DNA of 43,359 nucleotides from an uncultured Elioraea sp. (GTDB lineage: Bacteria; Pseudomonadota; Alphaproteobacteria; Acetobacterales; Acetobacteraceae): assembly GCA_937928775.1 (NCBI GenBank), contig CALFVI010000039.1:1-43359 (forward strand). Reading direction: 5' to 3'. Each line of letters starts with the position of its first letter. The stretch's first letter is position 1. Positions 9,104 to 18,386 of this stretch are shown here, in pieces. Below the pieces are notes generated by a model. The model ran no database searches. It was not told where the DNA came from and saw only the letters and a list, made by a program, of their open reading frames with translations. Position numbers and translations under genes: made by a program.

Positions 9104-12022
9104 CTAGACCCGCACTGCGACACGGTTGGCCGCACGTGCTGCCTTCGGCGGCGAGGTCGGCTCCGGCCGGGCGGGTCGTGCGGGAGGGTCGCGGTCGCGC
9201 GCGAGAATGGGCGCGAGGAAACGCCCCGTGTGGCTCTCGGGGCTTGCCGCCACCTCCTCCGGCGTGCCGGCGGCCACCACCTGCCCCCCGCCGTCGCCCC
9301 CTTCGGGCCCGAGATCGATGATCCAGTCGGCAGTCTTGATGACGTCGAGATTGTGCTCGATCACCACCACCGTGTTGCCGGCCTCGACCAGGGCGTGCAG
9401 CACCTTGAGCAGGCGGCGCACGTCTTCGAAATGCAGCCCCGTTGTCGGTTCGTCGAGGATGTAGAGCGTTCGGCCCGTCGCCCGTCGCGACAGTTCCTTG
9501 GCGAGCTTCACCCGCTGCGCCTCCCCACCCGAAAGCGTGGTCGCCGGCTGGCCGAGCTTGACGTACGAGAGGCCGACCTCGTTTAAGGTGCGCAACTTGT
9601 CGCGGATCGCAGGCACGGCGGAGAAGAAGTCGAGCGCCTCCTCCACCGTCATCTCCAGCACATCAGCGATCGAGCGGTCGCGGAAGCGGATCTCCAGTGT
9701 TTCGCGGTTGTATCGTTTCCCCTTGCACGCATCGCAGGTGACATAGACGTCGGGGAGGAAGTGCATCTCGATCTTGATCACGCCGTCGCCCTGGCAGGCT
9801 TCGCAGCGCCCGCCTTTGACGTTGAAGGAGAAACGTCCCGGCGGGTAGCCGCGCGCACGCGCCTCGGGCAACTCCGCGAACCAGTCGCGAATGGGGGTGA
9901 AGGCTCCCGTGTAGGTGGCGGGGTTCGAGCGTGGCGTGCGCCCGATCGGCGACTGGTCGATGTCGATCACCTTGTCGAGATGCTCGAGCCCCTCGATCCG
10001 TTCGTGTGCTGCGGGGTGGTCGCGCGTGCCCATCAGCCGCCGCGCCACCGCCTTGTAGAGCGTGTCGATCACGAGCGTCGACTTGCCTCCCCCCGACACG
10101 CCGGTGACGCAGACGAACAGCCCGAGCGGGAAATCGACGGTGAGGTTCTTGAGATTGTTCCCCGTCGCGCCGACGACGCGCAGCATGCGTGTGGGGTCGA
10201 CTGGGCGCCGGCGGGGTGGGACGGGGATGCGGCTGCGGCCCGAGAGGTAGGCGGCCGTCAGGCTGGTCGGGTGTGAGAACACCTGTTCCGGCGGGCCGCA
10301 CGCAACAACTTCTCCACCATGCACCCCGGCACCGGGCCCCATGTCAATCAGCCAATCGGCCGTGCGGATCGCCTCCTCGTCGTGTTCGACAACGATGACG
10401 GTGTTGCCGAGGTCGCGCAGCCGTTTCAGAGTCGCAAGCAGCCGCGCATTGTCGCGCTGATGCAGCCCGATCGAGGGCTCGTCCAGCACGTAGAGCACGC
10501 CTGTCAGCCCGGAACCGATCTGCGACGCGAGGCGGATGCGCTGGCTCTCCCCACCCGAGAGGGTGGCGGAGCCGCGCGCCAGTGTGAGGTAATCAAGCCC
10601 GACATCGATCAAAAAGCCCAACCGATCGGTGATCTCGCGCAGGATGCGGCGCGCGATCTCGCGCTTTTGCGGCGTCAGCTTCTCGGGCAGGGCACGGAAC
10701 CACGCATCGGCCTCGCGGATGGAAAGGGCGGAGATTTCGCCGATGTGTTTGCCGTCGATCTTCACCGCGAGTGCTTCGGGCTTCAGGCGATAGCCGCCGC
10801 AGGCCTCGCATGGGGACTCACTCTGGTAGCGGGAGAGTTCCTCGCGCACCCAGGCGCTGTCGGTTTCGCGCCAGCGTCGATCCAGATTGGCGATCACGCC
10901 CTCAAAGGGTTTCCGCGTCTCGAAGGCGCGCAAGCCATCCTCGTAACGGATCGTCACCGGATCGTCCCCGGTGCCAAACAGGATCGCGCGCCGCGCCCGC
11001 TCTGGCAAATCCTGCCAGGGCGTGCGCATCGAAATCTTTAGATGCCGCGCCAGCGCCTCCAAGGTCTGGCGGTAGTAGGGCGAGGAGACACTCTCCCACG
11101 GCGCGATCGCGCCCTCGGCGAGGCTCTTCGTCCCGTCCGGCACGACGAGGTCGGGGTCGAAGAACAAGGTGACGCCAAGCCCGTCGCAGGCCGGGCAGGC
11201 ACCGACCGGATTGTTGAACGAGAACAGGCGGGGTTCGAGTTCGGCGATGGTGAAGCCCGAGACAGGGCAGGCGAACTTGGCGCTGAACACGGTGCGTTCG
11301 CCCGTGTCCGCCTGCTCGGCGAAGGCGATGCCATCGGCCAGCGCAAGCGCCGTCTCTAAGCTGTCGGCAAGCCGCGCGGCGATTCCCTCGCGGACGACGA
11401 TTCGGTCCACCACCACCTCAATGTCGTGCTTGCGCTTCTTGTCGAGTGCGGGCACGGCATCGATGTCATAGAGCGTTCCGTCCACCTTCACCCGCGTGAA
11501 GCCGCGCTTCTGCAGCTCGGCGAGGTCTTTGCGGTATTCGCCTTTGCGCCCGCGCACGATGGGGGCGAGCAGCAGAAGCCGCGTGCCCTCCGGCATGGCG
11601 AGAATGCGATCGACCATCTGGCTCACGGTCTGCGCCTCGATCGGCAGGCCGGTCGCCGGCGAGTGCGGCACGCCGACCCGCGCCCAGAGGAGGCGCATGT
11701 AGTCGTGGATCTCGGTGACCGTGCCCACCGTCGAGCGCGGGTTGCGCGAGGTGGTCTTCTGATCGATGGAAATCGCGGGCGAGAGGCCTTCGATCGACTC
11801 CACGTCCGGCTTCTGCATCAGTTCGAGGAACTGGCGCGCGTAGGCGGAAAGGCTTTCGACATAGCGGCGCTGACCCTCGGCGTAGATGGTGTCGAAGGCG
11901 AGCGAGGACTTGCCGGACCCCGAAAGCCCGGTGATGACGGTGAGCGTGTTGCGCGGGATGTCGACGTCGATGTTCTTCAGGTTGTGTTCGCGCGCGCCGC
12001 GCACGCGGATCAGGTCGGTCAT
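9104..12022 (-). CDS. uvrA: Excinuclease ABC subunit A
   Basis: UvrA is the damage-recognition ATPase of nucleotide excision repair and loads UvrB. The 972-residue product has both ABC modules: Walker [10 protein letters not shown] at about residues 32-40 and GVSGGGKST in the second half. It has duplicated signature motifs ([20 protein letters not shown]) and zinc-binding cysteine modules ([25 protein letters not shown]). Length is typical. Two more in-frame ATGs lie upstream (4 and 27 codons away), with no convincing ribosome site at any of them. I chose [16 protein letters not shown] because homologues begin there. It is divergent from ssb; I found no alphaproteobacterial GTTC-N7-GTTC SOS box between them. 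Confidence 0.97.
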   Translation of the reverse strand: MTDLIRVRGAREHNLKNIDVDIPRNTLTVITGLSGSGKSSLAFDTIYAEGQRRYVESLSAYARQFLELMQKPDVESIEGLSPAISIDQKTTSRNPRSTVGTVTEIHDYMRLLWARVGVPHSPATGLPIEAQTVSQMVDRILAMPEGTRLLLLAPIVRGRKGEYRKDLAELQKRGFTRVKVDGTLYDIDAVPALDKKRKHDIEVVVDRIVVREGIAARLADSLETALALADGIAFAEQADTGERTVFSAKFACPVSGFTIAELEPRLFSFNNPVGACPACDGLGVTLFFDPDLVVPDGTKSLAEGAIAPWESVSSPYYRQTLEALARHLKISMRTPWQDLPERARRAILFGTGDDPVTIRYEDGLRAFETRKPFEGVIANLDRRWRETDSAWVREELSRYQSESPCEACGGYRLKPEALAVKIDGKHIGEISALSIREADAWFRALPEKLTPQKREIARRILREITDRLGFLIDVGLDYLTLARGSATLSGGESQRIRLASQIGSGLTGVLYVLDEPSIGLHQRDNARLLATLKRLRDLGNTVIVVEHDEEAIRTADWLIDMGPGAGVHGGEVVACGPPEQVFSHPTSLTAAYLSGRSRIPVPPRRRPVDPTRMLRVVGATGNNLKNLTVDFPLGLFVCVTGVSGGGKSTLVIDTLYKAVARRLMGTRDHPAAHERIEGLEHLDKVIDIDQSPIGRTPRSNPATYTGAFTPIRDWFAELPEARARGYPPGRFSFNVKGGRCEACQGDGVIKIEMHFLPDVYVTCDACKGKRYNRETLEIRFRDRSIADVLEMTVEEALDFFSAVPAIRDKLRTLNEVGLSYVKLGQPATTLSGGEAQRVKLAKELSRRATGRTLYILDEPTTGLHFEDVRRLLKVLHALVEAGNTVVVIEHNLDVIKTADWIIDLGPEGGDGGGQVVAAGTPEEVAASPESHTGRFLAPILARDRDPPARPARPEPTSPPKAARAANRVAVRV

Positions 12023-12167
12023 TGAGGGCACCATTGCAACGTTCGGAGTGGCCGAGTGCGCCTCAGATGGGGCCTCCGCTGCAAGGGGCGAGGGGCGTGG
12101 CACGTGGGGGTGTGACGGCGGCGGAAGGCCGGCCTAGAGTCTGAGGCGGAGTCGGAGGGCGAAGGCG

Positions 12168-12650
12168 ATGGCGGGCAGCGTGAACAAGGTGATCCTGGTC
12201 GGCAATCTCGGGCGCGACCCGGAGGTGCGCACGACACAGTCGGGCATGAAGGTGGTGAGCCTGTCGGTCGCGACCTCCGACTCCTGGTCGGACAAGGCCA
12301 CCGGCGAGCGGCAAGAACGCACCGAGTGGCACCGTGTGGTGATCATGAACGATCGGCTCGCCGAGGTGGCGGAGAAGTACCTACGCAAGGGCAGCAAAGT
12401 ATATCTCGAAGGCAAGCTGCAGACGCGGAAGTGGACGGACCAGTCGGGCCAGGAGCGCTACACGACGGAGATCCTGCTCGGCCGCGTCGGGGCGGAGATG
12501 GTGCTGCTTGATCGCCGCGAGGGGGCGGGGCCGCCGATCGAGGAGGAGGAGCGCGGCTATGGCGGGAGCCGCCAGCCCGCTCCGGCCGGGCGCGGCGGCT
12601 GGGACGCGTCTGCGCGCAAGACCGACCTCGACGACGACATTCCGTTTTGA
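12168..12650 (+). CDS. ssb: Single-stranded DNA-binding protein
   Basis: The 160-residue SSB has an N-terminal OB-fold ([35 protein letters not shown]) and a short flexible glycine-rich linker. The acidic C-terminal tip DDDIPF docks replication and repair partners. It coats ssDNA during replication, recombination and repair. A purine-rich site (GGAGGGCGAAGG) precedes the ATG. Divergent placement next to uvrA is a common arrangement in Proteobacteria. The downstream 240 bp are clearly AT-richer than the surroundings. Confidence 0.97.
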   Translation: MAGSVNKVILVGNLGRDPEVRTTQSGMKVVSLSVATSDSWSDKATGERQERTEWHRVVIMNDRLAEVAEKYLRKGSKVYLEGKLQTRKWTDQSGQERYTTEILLGRVGAEMVLLDRREGAGPPIEEEERGYGGSRQPAPAGRGGWDASARKTDLDDDIPF

Positions 12651-12894
12651 CTTTTTTGCACAATTTCGGTCTGGCGTTTTCAGAAGCGCTTGGAGATCAA
12701 TATTCTTTCTGATCGAAAATAACGGTTCTGCAGAGAGCATAAGGAAATGTAAAAACCGCAGCGTAACTTGTCAATCACGTTTTGTTTACTCATGCGCTTA
12801 CTGGCTGGGCTCTGTTTGCCGCCATTCATCATGCGTTAACCTGTCTACGAATAGTTAGAGTATGACCGTTCATTGGTGCCGTATGGTGGCCGGA

Positions 12895-13259
12895 ATGAAA
12901 ATCCCGATTTTGGCGTTTGCACTGGTCGCTGGTGCCTGCGCGAAAAGTCCGAGTAGTATCGCTCCGGCTGCTGTACCCAGGAATTGTTCAAGGATTTGAG
13001 CTGTACTGACGCGATGCATGAACGAGAGCGCATCGCGAACAGCTTGGCCTCCCTCGAAAGTCAGCAGAGGCAAGCAGTCGTCGCCGATGCAATAGGTGTA
13101 TTCCTTATTGCGGTGCCGGTTGCATCTTTGTTTGGCGGAGATGTATCTGGCCTAATAGCGACGGAATGCGGAAAGTTACTAGCGATTGACGCGCGCATCA
13201 AGCAGTGTGGTGCCGATGTGCAGGAAGATGCAGCACGGCGGACGGAGCTTCTCGATTGA
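12895..13259 (+). pseudogene. Small lipoprotein gene broken by a single-base frameshift
   Basis: One frame starts at 12895 with a lipoprotein-like signal (MKIPILAFALVAGACAK) and hits TGA at 12997-12999. The neighbouring frame, open from 12957, continues to 13259. It reads SCTDAMHERERIANSLASL and GVFLIAVPVASLFGGD. Together they match the layout of a widespread small lipoprotein family: lipobox, then a Ser-Cys-x-x-L segment, a coiled region, a hydrophobic FWPAAFxxGGD-like stretch and a C-terminal Lys-x-Cys. One extra base near the CCC at 12976-12978 would join them into about 122 residues. It is either a pseudogene, a sequencing error or, less likely, recoding. Base composition is AT-richer than the neighbours. 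Confidence 0.6.
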
Positions 13260-13344
13260 GTGCGCAGCCTGATAGGATATTTGTTTATCGGGCTCGAGGA
13301 GTTGGAACCTTTGCCTTTTGCAACCAATTGAACGGTGGAGGTGG

Positions 13345-13453
13345 CAGGGCACAGGAACTGCAACGTCGGACAGAGCTCAGCCCCTCACTCACCCCTCGCC
13401 TTCACTGGCGCTCAACCAGGGCACAGGAACTGCAACGTCGGACAAAGCTCAGC
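13345..13453. repeat. Two 37-bp direct repeats with a 72-bp period
   Basis: Copies at 13345-13381 and 13417-13453 share 36 of 37 bases, including GGAACTGCAACGTCGGAC, and differ by one base late in the repeat. They lie between the broken lipoprotein gene and the 3' end of the YjbH-like gene. No gene is apparent in 13260-13542. Confidence 0.85.
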
Positions 13454-13542
13454 TCCTAGAGCTTGGGCCTGTTCATCGCCGTCATCACGTGATCAGTCTT
13501 CGGGGAAGGAAAGCCGCCGGTTCGAAACGGCTATGCGTTCCA

Positions 13543-15615
13543 TCACCGCCCCGGCACCAGCCCCGACAGGCCTCGCAGGAACGACTCCCGCCGGCCCTCC
13601 CGGGTGACCTCGTACAGCGGGTTGTCCACAGCAAGCCTCTGACCGCCGTCGCGGATCAGCGGGCGGATCAGGATCTGCCCCCGCGACGGTGTCGCCGCCC
13701 CGAAAACATCGAACGGGAAGCGGATGAAAATCCCCTTGTCGAAACTGCCTTCGCCGAACTTGTCGAAGCCGGCATCCGTCAGGGTGGCGAAGCCGCCGAC
13801 CTCCACGCCATTGTCAAAGCGGCGGCCGACCTCCAGCGTCGCCCCCCAATCCCGCGCGAGGTAACGCCCAGCACGCAGGATGGCGTAGAGATCGCGGTAG
13901 GGCAGATCAACATAGAGCGAGACGTGACCGGTGATCGTCTCGTAGTCGCGGAAGCGGAAGGCTTGGTCGAAGTCGCGCTGCTTCACCCAAGCCAGGTCCG
14001 CCCCGATGGCGATGCGGGACTCGATCGGCCGCCAGAGGATCTCGCTCTGCACGCCCCCATACATCATCTCGAGGTAACCCGCTGTCAGGCGGGCGAAGAG
14101 ATCCGTGCCCACGGTCCAGATCCCCTCCGCGGTCAGGCTGAGCAGGGGAAAGCGCGTCGCCTCGAGGTAGGAGCCGATCTCCGTCCGCACCGGGGCGAGC
14201 TTGGTGTCGGGTGGTCGAGGCCGCCCGCGCAGATTGCCGATCAGGTCTGCCCCGACTTCGCCCCCGACCGAGAGCCCATGGGCGAAGGCCACCCGCCCGC
14301 CGCCGACCACCATCAGTTCGCCGGACAGCGGGTCGGAGGGATCCATCAGCGCCAGCACGACCCGGGGTTCGAGAACCCAACTCAGCCGCGGAAAGGCGGG
14401 GATCACCTCGTCCGAGCGCGCACCGGGCAGGGGCCGGGCCGGCGAGAGCACGGCGCTGGCGGCGATCTCCTCGGCACTGCCTGCTCCCTGGGCTGCCCGC
14501 GCCACCTCGTCGCGGAGGAGCGCAAGGCGGGCGATCTCCGCCCCTCCCGGAGCAAGCGAGACCACGACCCAGGCAATCTCCTCAGGCGCGGTTTCGGCAG
14601 CAAGCCGGGCGGCGCGTCCCGCCGTCGCGGCCAGGGTGCGGTGGCGCGAAGCGGCCAGCACGAGGTGCAGTTCGCTGCCCACGATGGCGAGGCGCATCGG
14701 CGGCATTCCGTCCGCGCGCAGCCTGGCGATCAGCGCGCTTTGCCAGTCGGGTGCGAGATCGGGGCGCGGCGGTGGCGGCAGGGCGGGCGGGGGCAGCACG
14801 CGCGGCGGAGAGGCCGGGTCGGCGATCAGGCTCGCGCGTACCACCAAGTCCTTGCCGTGCACGAACCCCGCCGAGAGCTCGACCCGCTCGAGCGGGCGCC
14901 AGACGAGGCCAGCGTTGATCCGCGCCTCGCTCCGCCCGAGCCCGCCGCGACGTTCGTCGCGGAACGCGTCACCTGACACCTCCACGATGGCAGTGAGCGA
15001 CGGGATCGGTGTCGTCCAGGCCACCCCGCCGAAGAGGGCGACGTCGCGGCCGCGGAAATAGGTGCCGAAACGCGGCACGCCGCCCTGGCCGATGTTGGTC
15101 TCCCGCGTGCAGAGGCGATCGGCGAGGTGGCAGAACGGGTTGGTGATGTCCGCTTCGCTACCGAGCCGGCCCCAGCCCGTGCCGAGAGAGACATCGAGCG
15201 GGCCGAACCGTTTCGACGCCACGACGTATTCCCCGCCGTAGATGCCGGTGCCGAGGAAATCCTGCAGCCCAACCGCCATGGCGGGGGTGAAGCGCGTCTC
15301 CTCGACGAGCCGGATCTTGACGTCGAAGGACCGGTCGGTGGTGGTGCCGCTGCCTGTTGTCGCATTGAGCCGTTCGGTGAAGCGAAAGGTTGCCTCGAGC
15401 CAGGGAAAGGCCTGGAAGTTGACGAACCAGTTGCGGCGCTGCCGGCGGTTGGAGAGGCCAGCCTCCAAAGCTCCGTCAGGCCGCATGCGGGCGGTGCGGG
15501 TCTCGATCAGTCCGACCCCACCCCAGGAGGTGCCGGTCTCGAGGGCAGCCGCCTTGTGCTGGCCGAGAATGAGGACTAGGGCAGCGAAGCCTACGCGTAG
15601 CCGTGCACCCGTCAC
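13543..15615 (-). CDS. YjbH-domain outer-membrane polysaccharide export protein
   Basis: The 690-residue product resembles YjbH (DUF940) proteins, outer-membrane beta-rich proteins of exopolysaccharide export operons. After a signal peptide ending near AAALETG, the recognisable N-terminal features are SWGGVGLIETRTARM, an NWFVNFQAFPWLEATFRFTE segment and repeated aromatic beta strands (GIYGGEYVVASKRFG). The C-terminal half continues the barrel (GAGRYLARDWGATLEVGR-like strands) and ends in RESFLRGLSGLVPGR. A proline-rich linker lies near the middle. It starts at a GTG whose last two bases and the next A form the TGA of the upstream gene (GTGA overlap), so translation is probably coupled. Confidence 0.82.
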   Translation of the reverse strand: MTGARLRVGFAALVLILGQHKAAALETGTSWGGVGLIETRTARMRPDGALEAGLSNRRQRRNWFVNFQAFPWLEATFRFTERLNATTGSGTTTDRSFDVKIRLVEETRFTPAMAVGLQDFLGTGIYGGEYVVASKRFGPLDVSLGTGWGRLGSEADITNPFCHLADRLCTRETNIGQGGVPRFGTYFRGRDVALFGGVAWTTPIPSLTAIVEVSGDAFRDERRGGLGRSEARINAGLVWRPLERVELSAGFVHGKDLVVRASLIADPASPPRVLPPPALPPPPRPDLAPDWQSALIARLRADGMPPMRLAIVGSELHLVLAASRHRTLAATAGRAARLAAETAPEEIAWVVVSLAPGGAEIARLALLRDEVARAAQGAGSAEEIAASAVLSPARPLPGARSDEVIPAFPRLSWVLEPRVVLALMDPSDPLSGELMVVGGGRVAFAHGLSVGGEVGADLIGNLRGRPRPPDTKLAPVRTEIGSYLEATRFPLLSLTAEGIWTVGTDLFARLTAGYLEMMYGGVQSEILWRPIESRIAIGADLAWVKQRDFDQAFRFRDYETITGHVSLYVDLPYRDLYAILRAGRYLARDWGATLEVGRRFDNGVEVGGFATLTDAGFDKFGEGSFDKGIFIRFPFDVFGAATPSRGQILIRPLIRDGGQRLAVDNPLYEVTREGRRESFLRGLSGLVPGR

Positions 15616-18251
15616 GGGGCCGGTAGTTCGCGCGCGATCACAGCCAGCGCGGCGGCACTGATCGTGAGTTGCGACAGCACTTGGCCGAGGTCGCGGATGA
15701 AGCCCCAAGACTCGTAGGGCGAGGGGTCTTGCGGCACGACGATCATGGATCCCGGCGGGATCGGCTCTGGCCCCGGCGACCAGCGCCAGGACCCGAGCGC
15801 CGCGGGGCGGGTGGTGCCGTTTGGCAGCACAATGAACGCCCGTGAGAGATCGGCGAAACGCTGCGGCCCTCCCGCCATGGCGACATAATCGGCAGCCTTC
15901 AGCCCCGACCGGAACTGCAGTGCGCCGGGGTTGAGTACAGCACCAACCACCGAGACGTCGTTCGGCCGTTTCGGAACGACGAGAAGATCACCCGGTTCGA
16001 GCAGGATGTCGAGATCGGGCCGGGCGGCGAGCACGACGGGATTGGCCTCGATCACCATCCGCCCGGCCGCCTTGGCACCGCGCAGCGCCGAGGCGAGTTC
16101 CCGCCCGGCCCGGATCGCGTCGCCAAGGTCGATGCCGCCGCGCCCGGGAGGCGCGCTCAAGCTCTGCCCCGCGGCCACCTGCAGAAGGTTGAGCTCGAGG
16201 TCGCGCGCCGCCCGCTCGAAGCCCTCCTGTTGGCGGGCGCGCACGCTTTCGCGGGTGAACACGGCGCCGTAGGGGTAGGCCTCGCGCGTCAAGCCGCCTG
16301 CGCGTTGGATCAGGTCGGAGAGACGCTCGCCGCGGCGGATATCGTACAGCCCCGGGCGGACGAACTCGCCAGCGAGCCGAACCGGGCCGAGGTCGCGGTC
16401 GATGAACAGCCGGGAGAAGCGCACCGAGTCGCGGGGGTTGATGCGCACGCCAGCGAAATTGCGTGAACTGATGTCGAGGACGAGCCGCTCGATCGGCGCC
16501 GTCGTCGACCCCTCCACTGTAAGCACCCGGCCGAGTTCGACATTGCGCAGATCCGCTGTCTCTGACACTCCCCCCGCCACCGCCAGCAGCTCCGCCAGCG
16601 TGACGTCCCGTGCGAGTGGGTAAAGACCAGGGCGCTGCACCTCGCCAAGCAGCAGCGCGGACGACTCGAGGGCGGCGGCAGCGAGGTCGGGATGGTCACG
16701 GAACACGTCTGGGCAGCCACTCGGGCCACTCTCGATGGTGCCGAAGCTGCGCGCATGGGTGAAGCGTTCCGGACCGCTCGCGACCAACACGGCGATGCGC
16801 GAGAGCGCGGGGCACTCCCCCTCGGCGGGGGGTTCGCCGCGCACCACTCTCTGCACCACTGGTCCGGAGAGCCAGGCGACGTCGCGGCGGCTGAGGATCA
16901 CCACCTCGTCCTCGTCAGCAAGCGGCAAGTCATGCTGGCCGGCGAGCACCTGGCCGAGGTCGAAGGCCTCGATACGCTTCAGCCGAGTGGCGGGATCAAC
17001 GCGCACCACGGCGGCGTAGCGGAGATAGGGGTCGGGGCGTATCTGCCTTTGGTCTCCGATCAAGCGGCGAACGGTTCCGGCGGCGCTGCGCGAACGCACC
17101 TGCGGCAAAAGGACATGGCCCGAGAGACGTACCTGGCCGACGAGGGCGGAGAGGGCCGGCAGCACCAGCACCAGATCGCCGCGACGGAGGTTCCGGTCGG
17201 GCCCGATTTCGGCGAAGGCGGACCGGCCCGAGGCGTCGAACTGCTGCAGCAGGAACCGCACACCTTGCGGGCGAAGCGTGTCACCGGCGAGCGCCAGGGC
17301 CTCGACCAGCGGCAGCACGGGCAGGCCTGGCGGCAATTCGTAGATTCCCGGGCGACCGACTTCGCCCGCAATGGCCACGGTCGGGCCGAGCGGGGGGACG
17401 ACGATGCGATCGCCCGGTCTCAGCGCCAGGTCGGGGGCGGGGCCGCGGCCGGACAGCACGCCATAGAGGTCAACCGTCCGCGCCCCGCCATGGCCTTCGA
17501 CCCTGATCGAACGCAGAGAGCCTGTGCGCTTGACGCCACCGGCGGCGGCGAGCGCGTCCAGCACGGACGCCAAACTGGTCAAAGCCTGAAAGCCTGGGCG
17601 TGCGACCTCGCCGCCGACAAAGACCAGGATTTGCCGAATACCGCCGACCGAGACGAAGGCCTCTGTGCCGGGAATTTCCCGCGCGAGGCGGGCGGCGAGG
17701 TCGCGCCTGAGGTCGAGCAGGGTGCGCCCGGCGGCGTCGATGGGTGCGAGGTCAGGCAGGATGAGGCGGCCATCGCGGTCGATTCGCGCCGCCACCGTGC
17801 GGGCCACGCGCCCGCGCAGAGTCACCACCACCTCGTCGTCGCGGCCGAGCACATAGTCGTCGGGCAGACCGCCTACGGCGGGCGGGCCGCCGCCAGGCAG
17901 AGAGAGGAACGCGTCATAGCCAAACTGTTGCAGCGGCTTCAGGCTCGGCGGCAGGCGCGCGGCGTAGAAGGCCTCGGTTGGGCTGAGGGTTTCGGCCGTA
18001 CTCTCGCGCTCCGGAGCCGACAGCTGGGGCGGAGGAGGCTGGGGTGCAGCGGACGGTGCGGCTGGAGTTGTGACGGCCGTGTCACGACGGGCGCCGCCCG
18101 CGAGGTCGAGGATCTGCTGGATTGTCAGGCCCTGACCGCTTGGCATCGGCAGGGGCGGCGGCGAGAGTGGCCCCGACGGCCCCAAACCCTGGGCCAAGGC
18201 CGCGGAACCCTGCGCGACCAGCAGCAGGACCCATCCGGTCGCGATCCTCAC
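15612..18251 (-). CDS. Wza-like polysaccharide export protein with multiple SLBB domains
   Basis: The 879-residue protein has a signal peptide (VRIATGWVLLLVAQGSAALAQ), a proline-rich N-terminal stretch, then a poly-export domain (DDYVLGRDDEVVVTLRGR, DGRLILPDLAPIDAAGRTL). At least four SLBB-like repeats follow, each marked by GEVxRPGxYxL: FVGGEVARPGFQAL, IAGEVGRPGIYEL, LGEVQRPGLYPL and LAGEFVRPGLYDI. A last one reads VGAVLNPGALQF. Such proteins form the outer-membrane channel for capsule or exopolysaccharide. A hydrophobic C-terminal helix is present. GTG is taken as start because GGAGG lies 6 nt before it; the longer frame lacks a signal peptide at its N-terminus. It is co-transcribed with the YjbH-like gene. 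Confidence 0.88.
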   Translation of the reverse strand: MRIATGWVLLLVAQGSAALAQGLGPSGPLSPPPLPMPSGQGLTIQQILDLAGGARRDTAVTTPAAPSAAPQPPPPQLSAPERESTAETLSPTEAFYAARLPPSLKPLQQFGYDAFLSLPGGGPPAVGGLPDDYVLGRDDEVVVTLRGRVARTVAARIDRDGRLILPDLAPIDAAGRTLLDLRRDLAARLAREIPGTEAFVSVGGIRQILVFVGGEVARPGFQALTSLASVLDALAAAGGVKRTGSLRSIRVEGHGGARTVDLYGVLSGRGPAPDLALRPGDRIVVPPLGPTVAIAGEVGRPGIYELPPGLPVLPLVEALALAGDTLRPQGVRFLLQQFDASGRSAFAEIGPDRNLRRGDLVLVLPALSALVGQVRLSGHVLLPQVRSRSAAGTVRRLIGDQRQIRPDPYLRYAAVVRVDPATRLKRIEAFDLGQVLAGQHDLPLADEDEVVILSRRDVAWLSGPVVQRVVRGEPPAEGECPALSRIAVLVASGPERFTHARSFGTIESGPSGCPDVFRDHPDLAAAALESSALLLGEVQRPGLYPLARDVTLAELLAVAGGVSETADLRNVELGRVLTVEGSTTAPIERLVLDISSRNFAGVRINPRDSVRFSRLFIDRDLGPVRLAGEFVRPGLYDIRRGERLSDLIQRAGGLTREAYPYGAVFTRESVRARQQEGFERAARDLELNLLQVAAGQSLSAPPGRGGIDLGDAIRAGRELASALRGAKAAGRMVIEANPVVLAARPDLDILLEPGDLLVVPKRPNDVSVVGAVLNPGALQFRSGLKAADYVAMAGGPQRFADLSRAFIVLPNGTTRPAALGSWRWSPGPEPIPPGSMIVVPQDPSPYESWGFIRDLGQVLSQLTISAAALAVIARELPAP

Positions 18252-18310
18252 CGCTGCCCTCCGGAGGTCATCGTCCCGAGCTGTTGCTCCTGCGCACTGC
18301 TGCAACTGCA

Positions 18311-18366
18311 GCGTGCACTGCGTTTACCTTGCACGCTTGCGTATGCCAAGCACAGAGGTTAACGCA
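18311..18366. promoter_or_regulatory. Two overlapping inverted repeats in a divergent promoter region
   Basis: GCGTGCA (18311-18317) is mirrored exactly by TGCACGC (18330-18336). Overlapping it, TGCGTTTACC (18319-18328) is mirrored with one mismatch by GGTTAACGCA (18357-18366). Both sit in the 135-bp gap between the divergent polysaccharide export gene and the heparinase-like gene. They could be binding sites for one or two dimeric regulators. Confidence 0.45.
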
Positions 18367-18386
18367 GATCGTTCGGATGGCTTCGG

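Noticed and set aside
12023..12167. SOS box between uvrA and ssb
   Set aside because: No GTTC-N7-GTTC or its complement was found; only isolated GTTC and GAAC.
12651..12860. Promoter or terminator signals in the AT-rich stretch after ssb
   Set aside because: A T6 run follows the ssb stop without a hairpin, and no paired -35/-10 stands out.
13318..14976. A 552-codon frame antisense to the YjbH-like gene
   Set aside because: Its text is arginine- and proline-rich and follows the codon pattern of the opposite gene.
16692..18362. A 556-codon frame antisense to the SLBB protein
   Set aside because: Same codon-shadow pattern; the SLBB gene has strong family evidence.
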